Notes: generated by a model not told the origin, from the sequence alone. DNA of 57,113 bases from Coriobacteriia bacterium (GCA_030536315.1 JAUNQF010000006.1:1-57113); one strand, 5' to 3'. Positions 20,336-30,064 are shown, counted from the stretch's first letter. Translations and numbers: made by a program.

Positions 20336-21001
20336 ATGAAAATTGCACCATCAATAATGTGTTCTGCACCATGAGATGTTAAAACTTATGTAGAAAAATT
20401 CGAAGAAACTAAAATCCCACTTATTCATTACGACGTTATGGATGGAAATTACGTTCCTAATATTTCTGTTGGAACTGGTATATATGCTGATATTCATTCG
20501 ATCACAGATTTACCTCTTGACCTGCATTTAATGGTGCAAAATCCAGATGTTGCTGTTGATTATTTTAAAGTGATGCCAGGAGATTATGTAAGTTTTCATC
20601 CTGACACAATCGAAGACCCGGCTTCGTTGTTGAAGAAAATTAAAGACAAGGGAGCGGTTGCTGGTGTTGCAATTAGTCCTAAGATTTCTCTTGATTATGT
20701 ATCTCAGTTAATTGACAATCTTGACTTTGTTTTGATAATGAGTGTTGAACCTGGCTTTGCCGGTCAGCGTATGCTTCCAGCTTCAGTTGAAAAAGTTGCA
20801 GAGCTTGCAAAAATGAGAGCGGATAACAATTGAAACATTGAAATTTTCGTTGATGGAGATTGCGCTCCGAAGAATGCGCGTAAGGTTGTAGATGCTGGAG
20901 CAGATGGATGTGTTGTTGGTTCGGCACTGATAAATAAAAATAACAAAGCAGAAGATTTTGCAACAACTCTTGATAAATATCTAGAAGAGTTTAATAACTA
21001 G
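20336..21001 (+). CDS. rpe: Ribulose-phosphate 3-epimerase family protein
   Basis: The 221-residue TIM barrel has PSIMC, HYDVMDGNYVPNIS, the metal ligands in LDLHLMV, and SVEPGFAGQ. Rpe epimerises ribulose and xylulose 5-phosphates. Some positions (PSIMC, HPDTI, PGFAGQ, VDGDC) resemble the allulose-6-phosphate epimerase branch as much as classical Rpe, so the exact substrate is uncertain. AAAGGAG precedes the ATG, and TGA codons encode Trp near residues 13 and 166. With rpiB at 16756 it could complete a non-oxidative pentose phosphate route. Confidence 0.8.
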
Positions 21002-21016
21002 TTTGGAGATATTAAT

Positions 21017-22066
21017 ATGTCATCCGCTGATTCTTATATAAATAAACGAGGTAACCGTAAACCTAATATTCGTTCTAAACGAGAATTAATCATTTATGGC
21101 ATTGTTATGTTCTCTGTTTATTTTATTATCACATTTATTCTTTCAAATATTATGCTTGCTGATGCTGAAGAATCGAGGAAATTACCGGGTAGTATTTTTA
21201 TGTCATTTATGATAGGTTTTATAGGTGCTACATTGTGTCCTGTTACTTTATGAAGAATGAATTACAACGAAGGAAACGCTTCATTCAAGCGACACGTGAT
21301 TAATTGAATCCTTGCCGCTTTGCTTTGATCGCCTTTTTTATTTATTGTTTTGCTCCCTTTTAACGATAGAGATTCCTCAAGTATTTGAGCTTTAGTTATT
21401 TATGTATTTATTCTTGTTGGCGCTATCATTCTTATTTCAAGGCATCAAAAAAGATCTATAGCAAAAAAAACTAAAAGAAGCGAAGCGCTTGAGAATCTTC
21501 CATCTAATATGAAAAAGAGCAAAGTAGTTTATAAATATAAAGAGCTTTTAAATTATATGGACATTCCTAAAAGAGGCGATGAAGAAACATGGGATAATTA
21601 TACAGAGCAATTAGAAAACCCTGTTGAGATCACTATAAATAAAAAGAATAAGATTTATTACAACTATTGCCATGCACTTTTGTTTTCGGATTCTTATTCT
21701 ATAAAGATTAAGAAGAAAATAAAGTTTCCACTATTTTTAACTTATACATCATCAGTTATTTACAATGTTGAAGAATTTGTTGAGACAGAAGATATTAAGC
21801 TTAATGATAATTTAGATATTTTTTGTGATAATGCTGAAACGGTATTCTATATTTTGACACCTCAGGTAATTGAGGCCATTAATAAGCTGATCGAGCTAAC
21901 TGGAAAACGAGTAATAATTTTCTTTTTAGATGGTTGGATGCATTTATTTGTTCTTAATTCAAATTTGTTAAACCATTTAACTAAAAGAAATATTCAAAAG
22001 AATTATCAAAAAGTTCAAGATATTGCTTTGCGCGTTGCGGAAATTCAGAACTTAATTAATGTATAA
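21017..22066 (+). CDS. Hypothetical membrane protein
   Basis: The 349-residue product has a basic N-terminus, about four membrane helices in the first 155 residues (for example LIIYGIVMFSVYFIITFILS) and then a soluble, probably cytosolic domain of about 190 residues rich in Lys, Tyr and Asn. I did not recognise the family. TGA codons at 21251 and onward, concentrated in the membrane part, are Trp. TTTGGAG precedes the ATG. It may be co-transcribed with the epimerase gene and ends at a hairpin terminator. Confidence 0.65.
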
Positions 22067-22071
22067 AAAAA

Positions 22072-22087
22072 CAGGGCCGAAACCCTG
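22072..22087. terminator. Bidirectional intrinsic terminator
   Basis: CAGGG and CCCTG pair around a 6-base loop. An A-run precedes it and a T-rich stretch follows, so it can end both the membrane-protein transcript (+) and the ferredoxin transcript (-). Confidence 0.75.
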
Positions 22088-22113
22088 CTTTCTATAATTT
22101 ATTTTTAAAGAAA

Positions 22114-22302
22114 TTAATCTTCTTCTATTTTGGTAATTGCACCCATTGGGCATTCTTCCATGCAAGATTCACATGCTGTGCATTCGTCTTCGTTGACTAC
22201 AGAAACAGAAGTGTCTTCAATTTCAAGTACACCATTGGGGCAAACTTCAACGCAAGAACCACAAGCTGTACAATCTTCTGTGTTGATAACAGGTCTTGGC
22301 AT
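22114..22302 (-). CDS. 2[4Fe-4S] ferredoxin
   Basis: The 62-residue protein carries two CxxCxxC...CP cluster motifs (CTACGSCVEVCP and CTACESCMEECP), the clostridial-type bacterial ferredoxin layout. It is a low-potential electron carrier. A plausible partner is the NfnAB-like pair at 48115-50341. GGAGAAGG lies upstream of the ATG. Confidence 0.95.
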   Translation of the reverse strand: MPRPVINTEDCTACGSCVEVCPNGVLEIEDTSVSVVNEDECTACESCMEECPMGAITKIEED

Positions 22303-22387
22303 ACCTTCTCCTTTCCTTAAGTACAGGCGACCACATTACCATTTATTTTATTCTTGTCAAGTATAATTTCTAATTAATTTTTTGTGG

Positions 22388-22393
22388 TAGAAT
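22388..22393 (+). promoter_or_regulatory. -10-like element close to the rseP start
   Basis: TAGAAT ends 10 bases before the ATG at 22404. If used, transcription would begin about 3-4 bases before the ATG, giving a leaderless mRNA. No Shine-Dalgarno is present. No clear -35 was found. Confidence 0.35.
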
Positions 22394-22403
22394 TTATCGC
22401 CCG

Positions 22404-23465
22404 ATGGATATTTTAATAACTATATTGTGTTGTTTAATTGTGCTTAGCGTGCTCGTTTTTCTTCACGAAGGCGGGCATTTCGTTACTGCACGTTTGTTTG
22501 GAGTTCGTGTTAGTGAGTTTATGTTGGGGCTTCCTGGTCCTCGTTTAAGTTTTAAACACAACGATACGCGTTACGGAGTTACTTGCGTTCCGCTTGGTGG
22601 TTATGCAAGAGTTTGTGGTATGGAGCCAGGTAATATGAAGCCATTTTTGGCTGAAACTTTGGAATTTATCCATAAAAGCGGAAAAGCCACAATTACTTCA
22701 GTTGCTAATGAATTAAAAATTTCAGAAGATGAAGCAGAAGATGCTTTGGATGAGCTGGTTGATTGAGGTTGTGTTGTTCGTGGAAAATCGAAAGATTATA
22801 AAGATAAGCCAATTGAATATTTTGCTGCTGACATAAATGGATATAAATTAGGTGAAAAGCGTGAAGTTAAAGATAAAGATAAGTATTTTAAAGAGGAATA
22901 TTTTAAGCAGTATCGATCCCTTCCTTTTTGGAAACGAATTATTATTTTGTTGGCAGGCATCTTTGTAAATATTTTATTTGCATTTATAGTGTTTGTTATT
23001 TTGTATTCTTTTGTAGGTTTTGACGTCCAACAACAATCTACTGGGGAAATTACACATATAAATATGACACCTATTGAAGCTATTCAATATGGCATGAATT
23101 ATCTTTGGGCTGTCATTTGTGCGGTTGTTAATTTATTTAACCCAGCGACGATGGCTGAAACCGTTTCGAACTCAACTTCGCTAATTGGCATTGCTGTTAT
23201 TTCAAAATCTGCTGCCGAAGCAGGCATATGTGCCTTCCTTGAATTCATGGCGATGATTTCTATTTCACTTGGTATTATGAATTTGCTTCCAATACCGCCT
23301 CTTGACGGAGGTCGTTTTTTAATTGAAATTTATCAAGTAATAACGAAAAAGAATGTTTCAGTTCGTGCAATTAATATTATTTCTTTTATAGGAATTGCTT
23401 TAATTCTGCTTTTGTTTGTTGTTGTTATGAATCAAGATATTCAACGTTTTATTCTTGGAAATTAA
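22404..23465 (+). CDS. rseP: Site-2 protease family M50 metalloprotease (RseP-like) with winged-helix-like insert
   Basis: This intramembrane zinc protease has HEGGH at residues 21-25 and the second metal/active-site motif LLPIPPLDGGR with Asp near residue 301, both inside membrane helices. Family members usually carry one or two PDZ domains between these motifs. Here the segment of about residues 72-135 instead reads like a winged helix (LAETLEFIHKSGKATITSVA then ELKISEDEAEDALDELVDWG). Length is 353. TGA at 22764 is Trp. No Shine-Dalgarno is visible, and a -10-like box lies very close. Confidence 0.88.
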
Positions 23466-23549
23466 CAAATAATAAAAGTTTTATATTTGGGCTATTATGT
23501 GGTAATATATTCCTCCCATTTTTGCTAAATGAAAGATTGAGGTTATTAA

Positions 23550-23786
23550 ATGAGTAAAAGAAGAACAATGACGCCTAAGCAAAAGCAGGCGAAAATTGAA
23601 GCAGCAAAAAAAAGCGAAGAGGCTGCTGCACGTGCTAAAGCAAGGTCCGAGAGAACTAAAAAAATTGTTACAGTTATTGTTTGTGTAATTTTGGTTCTTG
23701 GTCTTGGTATTCCTACAGTTTCATTGACTGTTTGTAGTCAAATGAACCAGCAAAGCGCTCAAAATTCTGAAGCAGAAGCAGCATAG
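23550..23786 (+). CDS. Small single-pass membrane protein
   Basis: The 78 residues consist of a Lys/Ala/Glu-rich N-terminal helix, one membrane helix (IVTVIVCVILVLGLGIPTVS) and a short Gln/Ala tail. No family was recognised. TTGAGG lies upstream of the ATG. It sits 23 bases before tatA and may belong to that operon; a link to protein export is only positional. Confidence 0.6.
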   Translation: MSKRRTMTPKQKQAKIEAAKKSEEAAARAKARSERTKKIVTVIVCVILVLGLGIPTVSLTVCSQMNQQSAQNSEAEAA

Positions 23787-23809
23787 ATATTAATTAAAGG
23801 TAGGCACAG

Positions 23810-24094
23810 ATGTTTGGTATAGGTGGGTTTGAACTATTTATCATAGTCGTGTTTATCTTTGTAATTTTTGGTCCAAAAAAAATGCCAGAAGTTACGAAGT
23901 ATGCTGGTTTGGCCATTAAAAAATTTCGTAAAGCTAAAGCAGAAATGGATAAGGTTGTTCAAGAAGAAATTGTTGATCCTGTAATGAAGGTTGCAAACGA
24001 ACCTGATCCTCCGAAGGATAAACCTAAGCCTAAAGAAACTACAAATAATAAAACTGAAAGTAAAGCAACTGCTGAAAAGAAAGGTGATAAATAA
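23810..24094 (+). CDS. tatA: Twin-arginine translocase subunit TatA/TatB
   Basis: The 94-residue protein has a short N-terminal membrane helix (FELFIIVVFIFVIFGPKKMP) followed by an amphipathic helix (KYAGLAIKKFRKAKAEMDKV) and a charged tail, the TatA/B layout. The FGP motif is shared by both types; a single gene next to tatC suggests a TatA doing both jobs. The stop codon overlaps the tatC start by one base. Confidence 0.88.
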   Translation: MFGIGGFELFIIVVFIFVIFGPKKMPEVTKYAGLAIKKFRKAKAEMDKVVQEEIVDPVMKVANEPDPPKDKPKPKETTNNKTESKATAEKKGDK

Positions 24095-24876
24095 TGCCTA
24101 TCGGACCAGCAAGAATGCCATTGATGGATCACCTCGGAGAACTTCGTATGCGAATTGTTCGCATCCTTGTCACTTTGGTTGTCTGCATTTTAGTATTTTA
24201 TGCAGCTGCACCAACTATTGGTCAATTTTTACTTTTACCAATTAAAGACTTTTTGCCACAAGATGAAAACGGAATGCAACTTTTTGCACTTACTCCATTT
24301 GAATCATTTGGAACAAGATTTAAAATTGCGTTTTGATCTTCGGTAGTTGCATCTTCACCGATGATATTATGACAACTGCTTGCATTTTTCTTGCCTGCAC
24401 TTAAACCAAAAGAGCGAAGATGATTCATTCCAACTTTTATTGCTGCTGTAGTTTTATTTATATTGGGTGTTGTATTTTGTTACGCGGTAATTTTAAAAAC
24501 AGCAATCCAGTGACTTGTTGAACAATCGCAAGGTCTAGGTGACGTAATTCCGCAAATGTCGGCGTACATAGACATCATTATAAAATTTGAAATTGGATTT
24601 GGAATAGCGTTTCAACTTCCTCTTATAGTATTTTATCTTGTAGTATTTGGAATTATTCCTTATAAAAAGCTTCGTGGTTCATGGCGAATTATTTATGTTG
24701 TGTTGTTAGTTTTCTCAGCAATTATTACTCCTGATGCTTCGCCTGTAACTATGATTTTATTGTTTATTGCTTTAGTTTTGCTATATGAAATTAGTTTGTT
24801 GTTCTCAAGAATTGTTTTAGCAAGAAAGATCAGAAGAGAAAAAGAAGAAGAACGCGAATTAATTGGCGAGGATTAA
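24094..24876 (+). CDS. tatC: Twin-arginine translocase subunit TatC
   Basis: The six-helix receptor for twin-arginine signal peptides is 260 residues long here. It shows MDHLGELRMRIV near the N-terminus, the F-E-S-F region before helix 2, PMILWQLLAFFLPALKPKER with a TGA-encoded Trp, and GIAFQLPLIVFYLV. TGA codons around 24334-24422 and 24511-24522 are Trp. Mollicutes generally lack Tat, so this gene argues against that placement. Confidence 0.93.
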
Positions 24877-24887
24877 AGGTTCGACTA

Positions 24888-25148
24888 ATGCATGAACTTG
24901 GAATAGCAACCGGTGTTTTAGATTCTGTTGTTAGTGTTGCAAAAGAACAAAATTGTTTGCGCGTGAAACAGATTGATGTTGTTGTTGGAAAAAAAGCTGC
25001 AATTATTGATGAGATGTTTGAAGAAGCTTTTAATGCACTTAAAGAATTGGATGATTATAAACTTTGTAAGGATGCAATAATTAAGACTCAACTTGCTGAA
25101 GGCCGAGATGTTTATATTGACAAAATAGAAGTTGAACAGGAAGATTAG
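24888..25148 (+). CDS. HypA-like nickel metallochaperone without zinc ribbon
   Basis: The N-terminus MHELGIATGVLDSVVSVAKE and VKQIDVVVGKKAAIIDEMFE match HypA, which inserts nickel into [NiFe]-hydrogenase; Met-His-Glu is the nickel site. HypA is normally about 113 residues with two CxxC pairs. This product has 86 residues, joins directly to the final strand (LAEGRDVYIDKIEVEQ) and has no CxxC. It lies 11 bases after tatC. No other hydrogenase genes are in the window. Confidence 0.7.
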   Translation: MHELGIATGVLDSVVSVAKEQNCLRVKQIDVVVGKKAAIIDEMFEEAFNALKELDDYKLCKDAIIKTQLAEGRDVYIDKIEVEQED

Positions 25149-25157
25149 GGGTGAATT

Positions 25158-26039
25158 ATGCCAAAGATTATTCCATTGCAAGAACAACTTGAAAATTTTG
25201 AAACTGAATGTTTTTCTGGTGATGAACCAAATCAAATTTTAAGAATGTATAACGCTTGCGTTGAGCAAACAAAAAAATTTGTAACTGATAGTGGATTCAG
25301 TGATGTTGTTATAGGACTTTCTGGCGGAATAGATTCGTCGCTTGTTGCAAAAATTGCTGTTGATGCTTTTGGTCGCGAACATGTTCATGGAATGATTTTG
25401 CCGGGCCCGTTCACTTCGCAAGATTCAATCAATGATGCAAATAAGTTAGCCGCAAATTTAGGTATTGATGTCAAAACTGTTTTTATAAATTCGGCATATG
25501 AAGCGTTTGTTAATTCTCTAAATTCCGAAGACGAGCAAATCTCGGATTTAACATCGCAAAATATTCAAGCTCGATGCAGAATGATAGTTTTGATGGCTGC
25601 TTCAAACGAGAACAATTGGTTGATGCTCAACACCGCTAACAAAAGCGAGGTTTGAACTGGTTATTCGACTCTTTATGGAGATATGGCTGGAGGATTTGCA
25701 CCAATTGGTGATGTTTATAAATGCGATGTTTATAAAATGTGCATTGCTAAAAATTTGCAATAGCGCAGAATGTATGAAAACAACGAAGATGTAATTCCTC
25801 AAAATGTTATTACTCGTGCGCCAAGTGCAGAGCTTACGGATAATCAAACTGACGAAGCCAGCCTCGGCGTTGACTATGCAACGCTTGATGCAATTTTACG
25901 TGAACATGTTGACAACAACAAAAATGCTCAAGACATTGTATTTTTAGGCTACAGCGAAGTTGATGTTCAAGCTGTTTTAACAAAAGTAAAACGAAGCGAG
26001 TATAAACGTCATTACGAACCACCTTGTGCAAAATTATAA
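25158..26039 (+). pseudogene. nadE: NAD+ synthetase NadE interrupted by an in-frame TAG
   Basis: NadE amidates deamido-NAD to NAD. The reading frame has the PP-loop LSGGIDSS (residues 55-61 region), [40 protein letters not shown] (Trp from TGA at 25653) and, after the interruption, VIPQNVITRAPSAEL. Codon 202 (25761-25763) is TAG, between KNLQ and RRMYEN, where many homologues have a Trp-Arg-Asn motif. The frame then continues without shift to TAA at 26037. A change from TGG to TAG is one base. Either the gene is inactivated, the base is a sequencing error, or the amber is read through. Confidence 0.8.
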
Positions 26040-27007
26040 TGACGAATTCTTGGCAAAATTTAGTTCCGGATAAATGCGATTGATGTCCACTTGCTTGTGG
26101 AGCGAATAGGGCTTCGGGGGAATCTGGACTTTGTGGTGCAAATGATAAGTTATATGTTGCCCGAAGTGCACTTCACTTTTGAGAAGAGCCTCCTATTAGT
26201 GGAATTATAGGTGGTCCTAAACGCGATCAAGGTCCTGGTAGCGGAACAATATTTTTTAGCAATTGTAATATGAAATGTGTGTATTGTCAGAATCGTGAGA
26301 TTTCTGGTGTTGGAAATGTTTGTGGTAGAGAGACAAACATTGATGAGCTTGTAGATATGATGTTGGATCTTCAAAATCAGGGTGCGATGAATATTAATTT
26401 AGTTACAGGTACTCATTATAGAAGTCATCTTATTTCTGCGGTTCGTGTTGCGAAGCAAAAAGGTCTTAGTCTTCCAATTGTTTGAAATACTTCTGGCTAT
26501 GAAACGCTGTCAACTGTCTATGCCTTAAATGACACCGTTGATATTTGATTAACTGATTTTAAATATGCAAGCGATGACTTGGCTTCGGAGCTTTCTTTTA
26601 ACAAAGTTACTAATTATGTTGAATGTGCGTTGGAAAGTTTGGATGCAATGGCAAGTTTTTGCGAAGAGCCTAAGTTTGATAATTATAAAGAGAATTTACG
26701 AATGACTAAAGGTGTAATTGTGCGTCATATGATTTTACCTGGTCAAATACAAAATTCAAAAGACGTTTTAAAAATGCTTTTCGATGAATTTGGTAACACA
26801 ATTAAATATTCAATTATGAATCAATACACACCTGTACTTGATAAAGAATCTGAAGTTGCTAAAAATCATCCCGAATTATTGCAAACTGTTTCTCAAGAAG
26901 ATTACGAAGAAGTGTTAAAGTTTGCAGATAATTTAGGAATTGAAGATTATTATTGGCAAAACGGTACAACATGTAGTGAAAGTTTTATTCCGAATTGAGA
27001 TTTGTAA
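26039..27007 (+). CDS. PflX-like radical SAM protein (COG1313 type)
   Basis: The 322-residue protein has an N-terminal Cys-rich part (CDWCPLACGANRASGESGLC) and the [4Fe-4S] radical SAM motif CNMKCVYC (Cys 76, 80, 83), with EEPPISG and GSGTIFFSNC between. This layout matches the PflX group, related to pyruvate formate-lyase activators; its substrate is not established. TGA is Trp at about eight sites. Start and stop overlap the neighbours by one and one base, so nadE, this gene and the next are one operon. Confidence 0.85.
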
Positions 27008-27981
27008 TGTTTAAAGTTATTGCTCCAAAAGATATTAAAGATTGTAAAACAAGTACTTCTGAGGTTTGAAATACTGGCGGGCAAACGGTTCCAGTTATTG
27101 AAGGATATATGCCTTACCTTGGATTTAAAACCTATTTTCGTATTGTAGGAAAAGGCAACGAAGCAAAGGCTCCACTTGTAGTTTTACATGGAGGACCTGG
27201 TGGAAGCCATAATACGCTTGAAGTTTTAGATGTGCTATCTTTAATAGAAGAGCGCCAAATAATTTTTTATGATCAATTGGGTTGTGGAAAATCTTATGTT
27301 GAAGGACACACTGAATTATGAAATATTAAAACTTGGATAGATGAGTTAGAAGCGCTTCGTAATTTTTTGAGACTTGATCAAATTCATTTGCTTGGGCAAT
27401 CTTTTGGAGGATTTTTAGAACTTGCTTATTGCATTGAGAAAAAATCTCGAGGAGTTTTAAGCATGATCGTCTCTTCTGGTTTGTGTAATCCAAAATTGTG
27501 AGCAGAAGAACAACGTAAGTGAATCTCAATGATGGATAAAGATTCGCAAAATGCAATCGCCGAAGCCGAAGCCACACAAAACTTTAATTTAGAATCTTAT
27601 ATTGAAGCTGATAAGAAATTTATGTTGCTTCATTCTTGTGATGATTTTTCTAATGTGGAAGATGCTCCAGAATGTTTTAAGCGAGGCAAAGTAAAAGGGC
27701 GAGAGAATGTTTATAAAACGGCCTGAGGTAAGGATGAATATAATCTAGGCGGAACAGTTTCTTGTATTGACTTATCTGATAAGTTGCAAGAAATTGATAC
27801 AAATGTCTTAATTGTGAACGGTTCTCAAGATTTATGCAGTGAAACAATTGCGAAAGATATGCACAAACGCATTCCAAATTCTAAGTGAGTGATGTTTGAT
27901 GGAGTTCGTCATCGTTGTTATTATGAAGCTTACGATGAGTATATTCCACTTGTTGATAATTGAATGTCAACTCATGAATAA
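27007..27981 (+). CDS. pip: Prolyl aminopeptidase-like alpha/beta hydrolase
   Basis: The enzyme family removes N-terminal proline from peptides. The 324 residues show HGGPGGSH (oxyanion loop), GQSFGG with nucleophile Ser132, NGSQDLC with the acid and GVRHRCYYE with the His. It belongs to the proline iminopeptidase/tricorn-interacting F1 group of alpha/beta hydrolases. Many TGA codons encode Trp, for example in NWMSTHE at the end. The start codon overlaps the upstream stop (TAATG). Confidence 0.88.
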
Positions 27982-28063
27982 ATTGTGTAAAATAGCAATG
28001 CAAATGCCCACAATTATCCTGCGTATAATAAAATAGATTGTGGTAAAATACCGCATTACCGCT

Positions 28064-28138
28064 GGGCCCATAGCTCAATGGTGGAGCAGAGGACTCATAA
28101 TCCTTTGGTTGCAGGTTCGAATCCTGCTGGGCCCACCA
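28064..28138 (+). tRNA. tRNA with CAU anticodon, probably tRNA-Ile2
   Basis: GGGCCCA pairs with TGGGCCC; discriminator A and CCA are encoded. The loop CTCATAA gives CAU. The sequence GGACTCATAATCCTTTGGTT closely follows bacterial Ile2 tRNAs (C34 modified to lysidine by TilS) rather than elongator Met, which usually has TTCATAC. A TAAAAT box at 28044-28049 may be its -10. Confidence 0.9.
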
Positions 28139-28151
28139 TTTTGGAGAAACT

Positions 28152-28730
28152 ATGAAATTGCTTAAAGACAAAATCAAGAAGTTAGGACAGATCAAAGACG
28201 GTGATGTCCTTAAAGTTGATGAATTCTTAAACCATCAAATTGATACCAAACTTGTAGATAAAATGGCTGACGAATTTATCAAACGCTTTAAGGGTATTAA
28301 GTTTACGAAAGTTTTAACAATTGAGACATCAGGTATTGCTGTTGCATATCCTGTAGCGCAAAAACTTGGTGTTCCGCTCGTCTTCGCTAAGAAAAGAGAC
28401 AGTGTAAACATTAATGGCGAGAAATATAGTTCCAAAGTTATTTCTTACACTCATTTTCGAGAATATGATGAAACAGTTTCGAAAAAATTCTTATCAAATA
28501 AAGATCATATTTTAATTATTGATGATTTTCTAGCGAAGGGAAGCCCGCTTCGTGGTTTACTTTCAATTTGTATACAAGCTGGTGCAAAAGTTGACGGCAT
28601 TGGAATTGCAATTGAAAAAGTATATCAAAATGGTGGAAATGAACTTCGTGATGAGGGGTATAGAGTTGAGTCATTAGTTAAAATTTTAGAAATAGACGAA
28701 AAAACAAACAAGATTAAGTTTGGTGACTAA
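28152..28730 (+). CDS. xpt: Xanthine phosphoribosyltransferase
   Basis: The enzyme salvages xanthine to XMP. The 192 residues align along their length with Bacillus-type Xpt: VLKVDEFLNHQID, ETSGIA, GVPLVFAKKRDS, the PRPP loop LIIDDFLAKGSPLRGL and GIGIAIEKVYQNGGNEL. TTGGAGA lies before the ATG. The stop overlaps the start of sstT by one base. No purine riboswitch is seen upstream; a tRNA gene occupies that space. Confidence 0.93.
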   Translation: MKLLKDKIKKLGQIKDGDVLKVDEFLNHQIDTKLVDKMADEFIKRFKGIKFTKVLTIETSGIAVAYPVAQKLGVPLVFAKKRDSVNINGEKYSSKVISYTHFREYDETVSKKFLSNKDHILIIDDFLAKGSPLRGLLSICIQAGAKVDGIGIAIEKVYQNGGNELRDEGYRVESLVKILEIDEKTNKIKFGD

Positions 28731-30064
28731 TGAAAAAACTATTTATTAAGTATCGTAATACGAATCTCATTTTGCGCATTGTTATTGGTTTAATTATTGG
28801 ATCTATTGTTGGTGTTTTGTGTAATCTTGCTGTTAATCATCAAGGCGGACTCCATGAAAATGAAATTGTAGTTAATTGTCTTGGAGCTCTTGCGGTTACA
28901 TTTCAAGTTTTTGGTAATTTATTTATTGGTGGGCTTAGAGCTATTGCGCCAATACTTGTTTTCTTTTTAATTACGGCTTCTTTGATGGGCGCAAAAAAGG
29001 CTGGCAGCAAGACTGTTCAAAAGACAATGGGTCTTTATGCTCTTGGAACTTTTTCTGCTGCATTTATTGCTGTAGTTATCAATGTGTTTTTCCCAGTAAC
29101 TTTAGTGCTCCCATCTGATGTTGATATTTCACAATATTCTGCTCCTGAAGGAATGGGAGATATTGTTGTAAATATTTTTACAAGCATTGTTGCAAATCCA
29201 ATAGATGCGATTGCTAATGCTAATTTTCTTGGCGTAATTTTTTGGTCAATTTTATTTGGAATTATTGCTCGACCAATTTTACCCGAACGCATTAAAGAAG
29301 GTTTTAAAAAAATTGCTGAAGTTCTAACCGGAATTGTAAAGATTATTATTGACTTTGCTCCTTTTGGAATTGCAGGTTTGGTCTTCACTGCAATTTTGGA
29401 TAATGGAATTGGAATCTTTACGGATTACGGTTTGCTTTTGTGTGTTTACTTATCAATTCTTTTGTTTATTGCTTTTGGATTTAATGCTTTAATTGTTGGC
29501 TTTGTTATGCGAAGAAATCCATACCCGCTTATTTTTAGAACTATTAAAGATGTTGCTATTACTGCTTTCTTCATGAGGTCTTCAGCTGCAAACATTCCTG
29601 TTAATATGAAATTTTGCGATGAGCTTCACTTAGATGAAAAGACATATTCAATAACAATTCCAATTGGCTCTACTATTAATATGGAAGGAGCGTCGATCAC
29701 AATTATTACTTTGACGCTTGCTTGTTGCCATACTCTTGGAATTAATATGGATTTTGGTACTGCTCTTTTGCTTTCTCTGATTGCTGCAATTAGTGCGGTT
29801 GGAACTTCTGGAGTTTCAGGTGGCTCAATTCTTCTTGTTCCGATGGCGTGCTCGTTGTTTGGAATTGGTGGAGACATTGCAGCAGGAGTTGTTGCTGTTG
29901 GATTTATTATTGGCGTAATTCAAGACTCTGTTGAGACTGCGTTGAACTCTTCAACAGATGGATTATTTACAGCTGCGGTTCAACTTCGTGAGCAAATTGT
30001 TTCAGGCAAGCCTTATCATAAAATTGTCGGCGGCACCCTCGACGACAAGTCTAAAACTAAATAA
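28730..30064 (+). CDS. sstT: Serine/threonine:sodium symporter SstT (DAACS family)
   Basis: The 444-residue carrier imports serine and threonine with Na+. It has the family's hairpin motifs AFFMRSSAANIPVNM and AVGTSGVSGGSILLVP, plus PIGSTINMEGASITI, and an N-terminal RIVIGLIIGSIVGVL helix. It contains no TGA codon that interrupts it. Its last 8 bases overlap the convergent glycosyltransferase. Confidence 0.93.
   Translation: MKKLFIKYRNTNLILRIVIGLIIGSIVGVLCNLAVNHQGGLHENEIVVNCLGALAVTFQVFGNLFIGGLRAIAPILVFFLITASLMGAKKAGSKTVQKTMGLYALGTFSAAFIAVVINVFFPVTLVLPSDVDISQYSAPEGMGDIVVNIFTSIVANPIDAIANANFLGVIFWSILFGIIARPILPERIKEGFKKIAEVLTGIVKIIIDFAPFGIAGLVFTAILDNGIGIFTDYGLLLCVYLSILLFIAFGFNALIVGFVMRRNPYPLIFRTIKDVAITAFFMRSSAANIPVNMKFCDELHLDEKTYSITIPIGSTINMEGASITIITLTLACCHTLGINMDFGTALLLSLIAAISAVGTSGVSGGSILLVPMACSLFGIGGDIAAGVVAVGFIIGVIQDSVETALNSSTDGLFTAAVQLREQIVSGKPYHKIVGGTLDDKSKTK

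Noticed and set aside
20192-20374. Short open frame overlapping tRNA-Pro and the start of the epimerase gene
   Set aside because: It lies over a well-folded tRNA gene and shows no family similarity.
25761-25763. TAG as a sense codon genome-wide
   Set aside because: About 15 other genes end with TAG at the expected C-terminus, so TAG is a normal stop here.
28064-28138. Elongator tRNA-Met
   Set aside because: The CTCATAA loop and surrounding stem fit tRNA-Ile2(CAU) better, though the anticodon alone cannot exclude Met.
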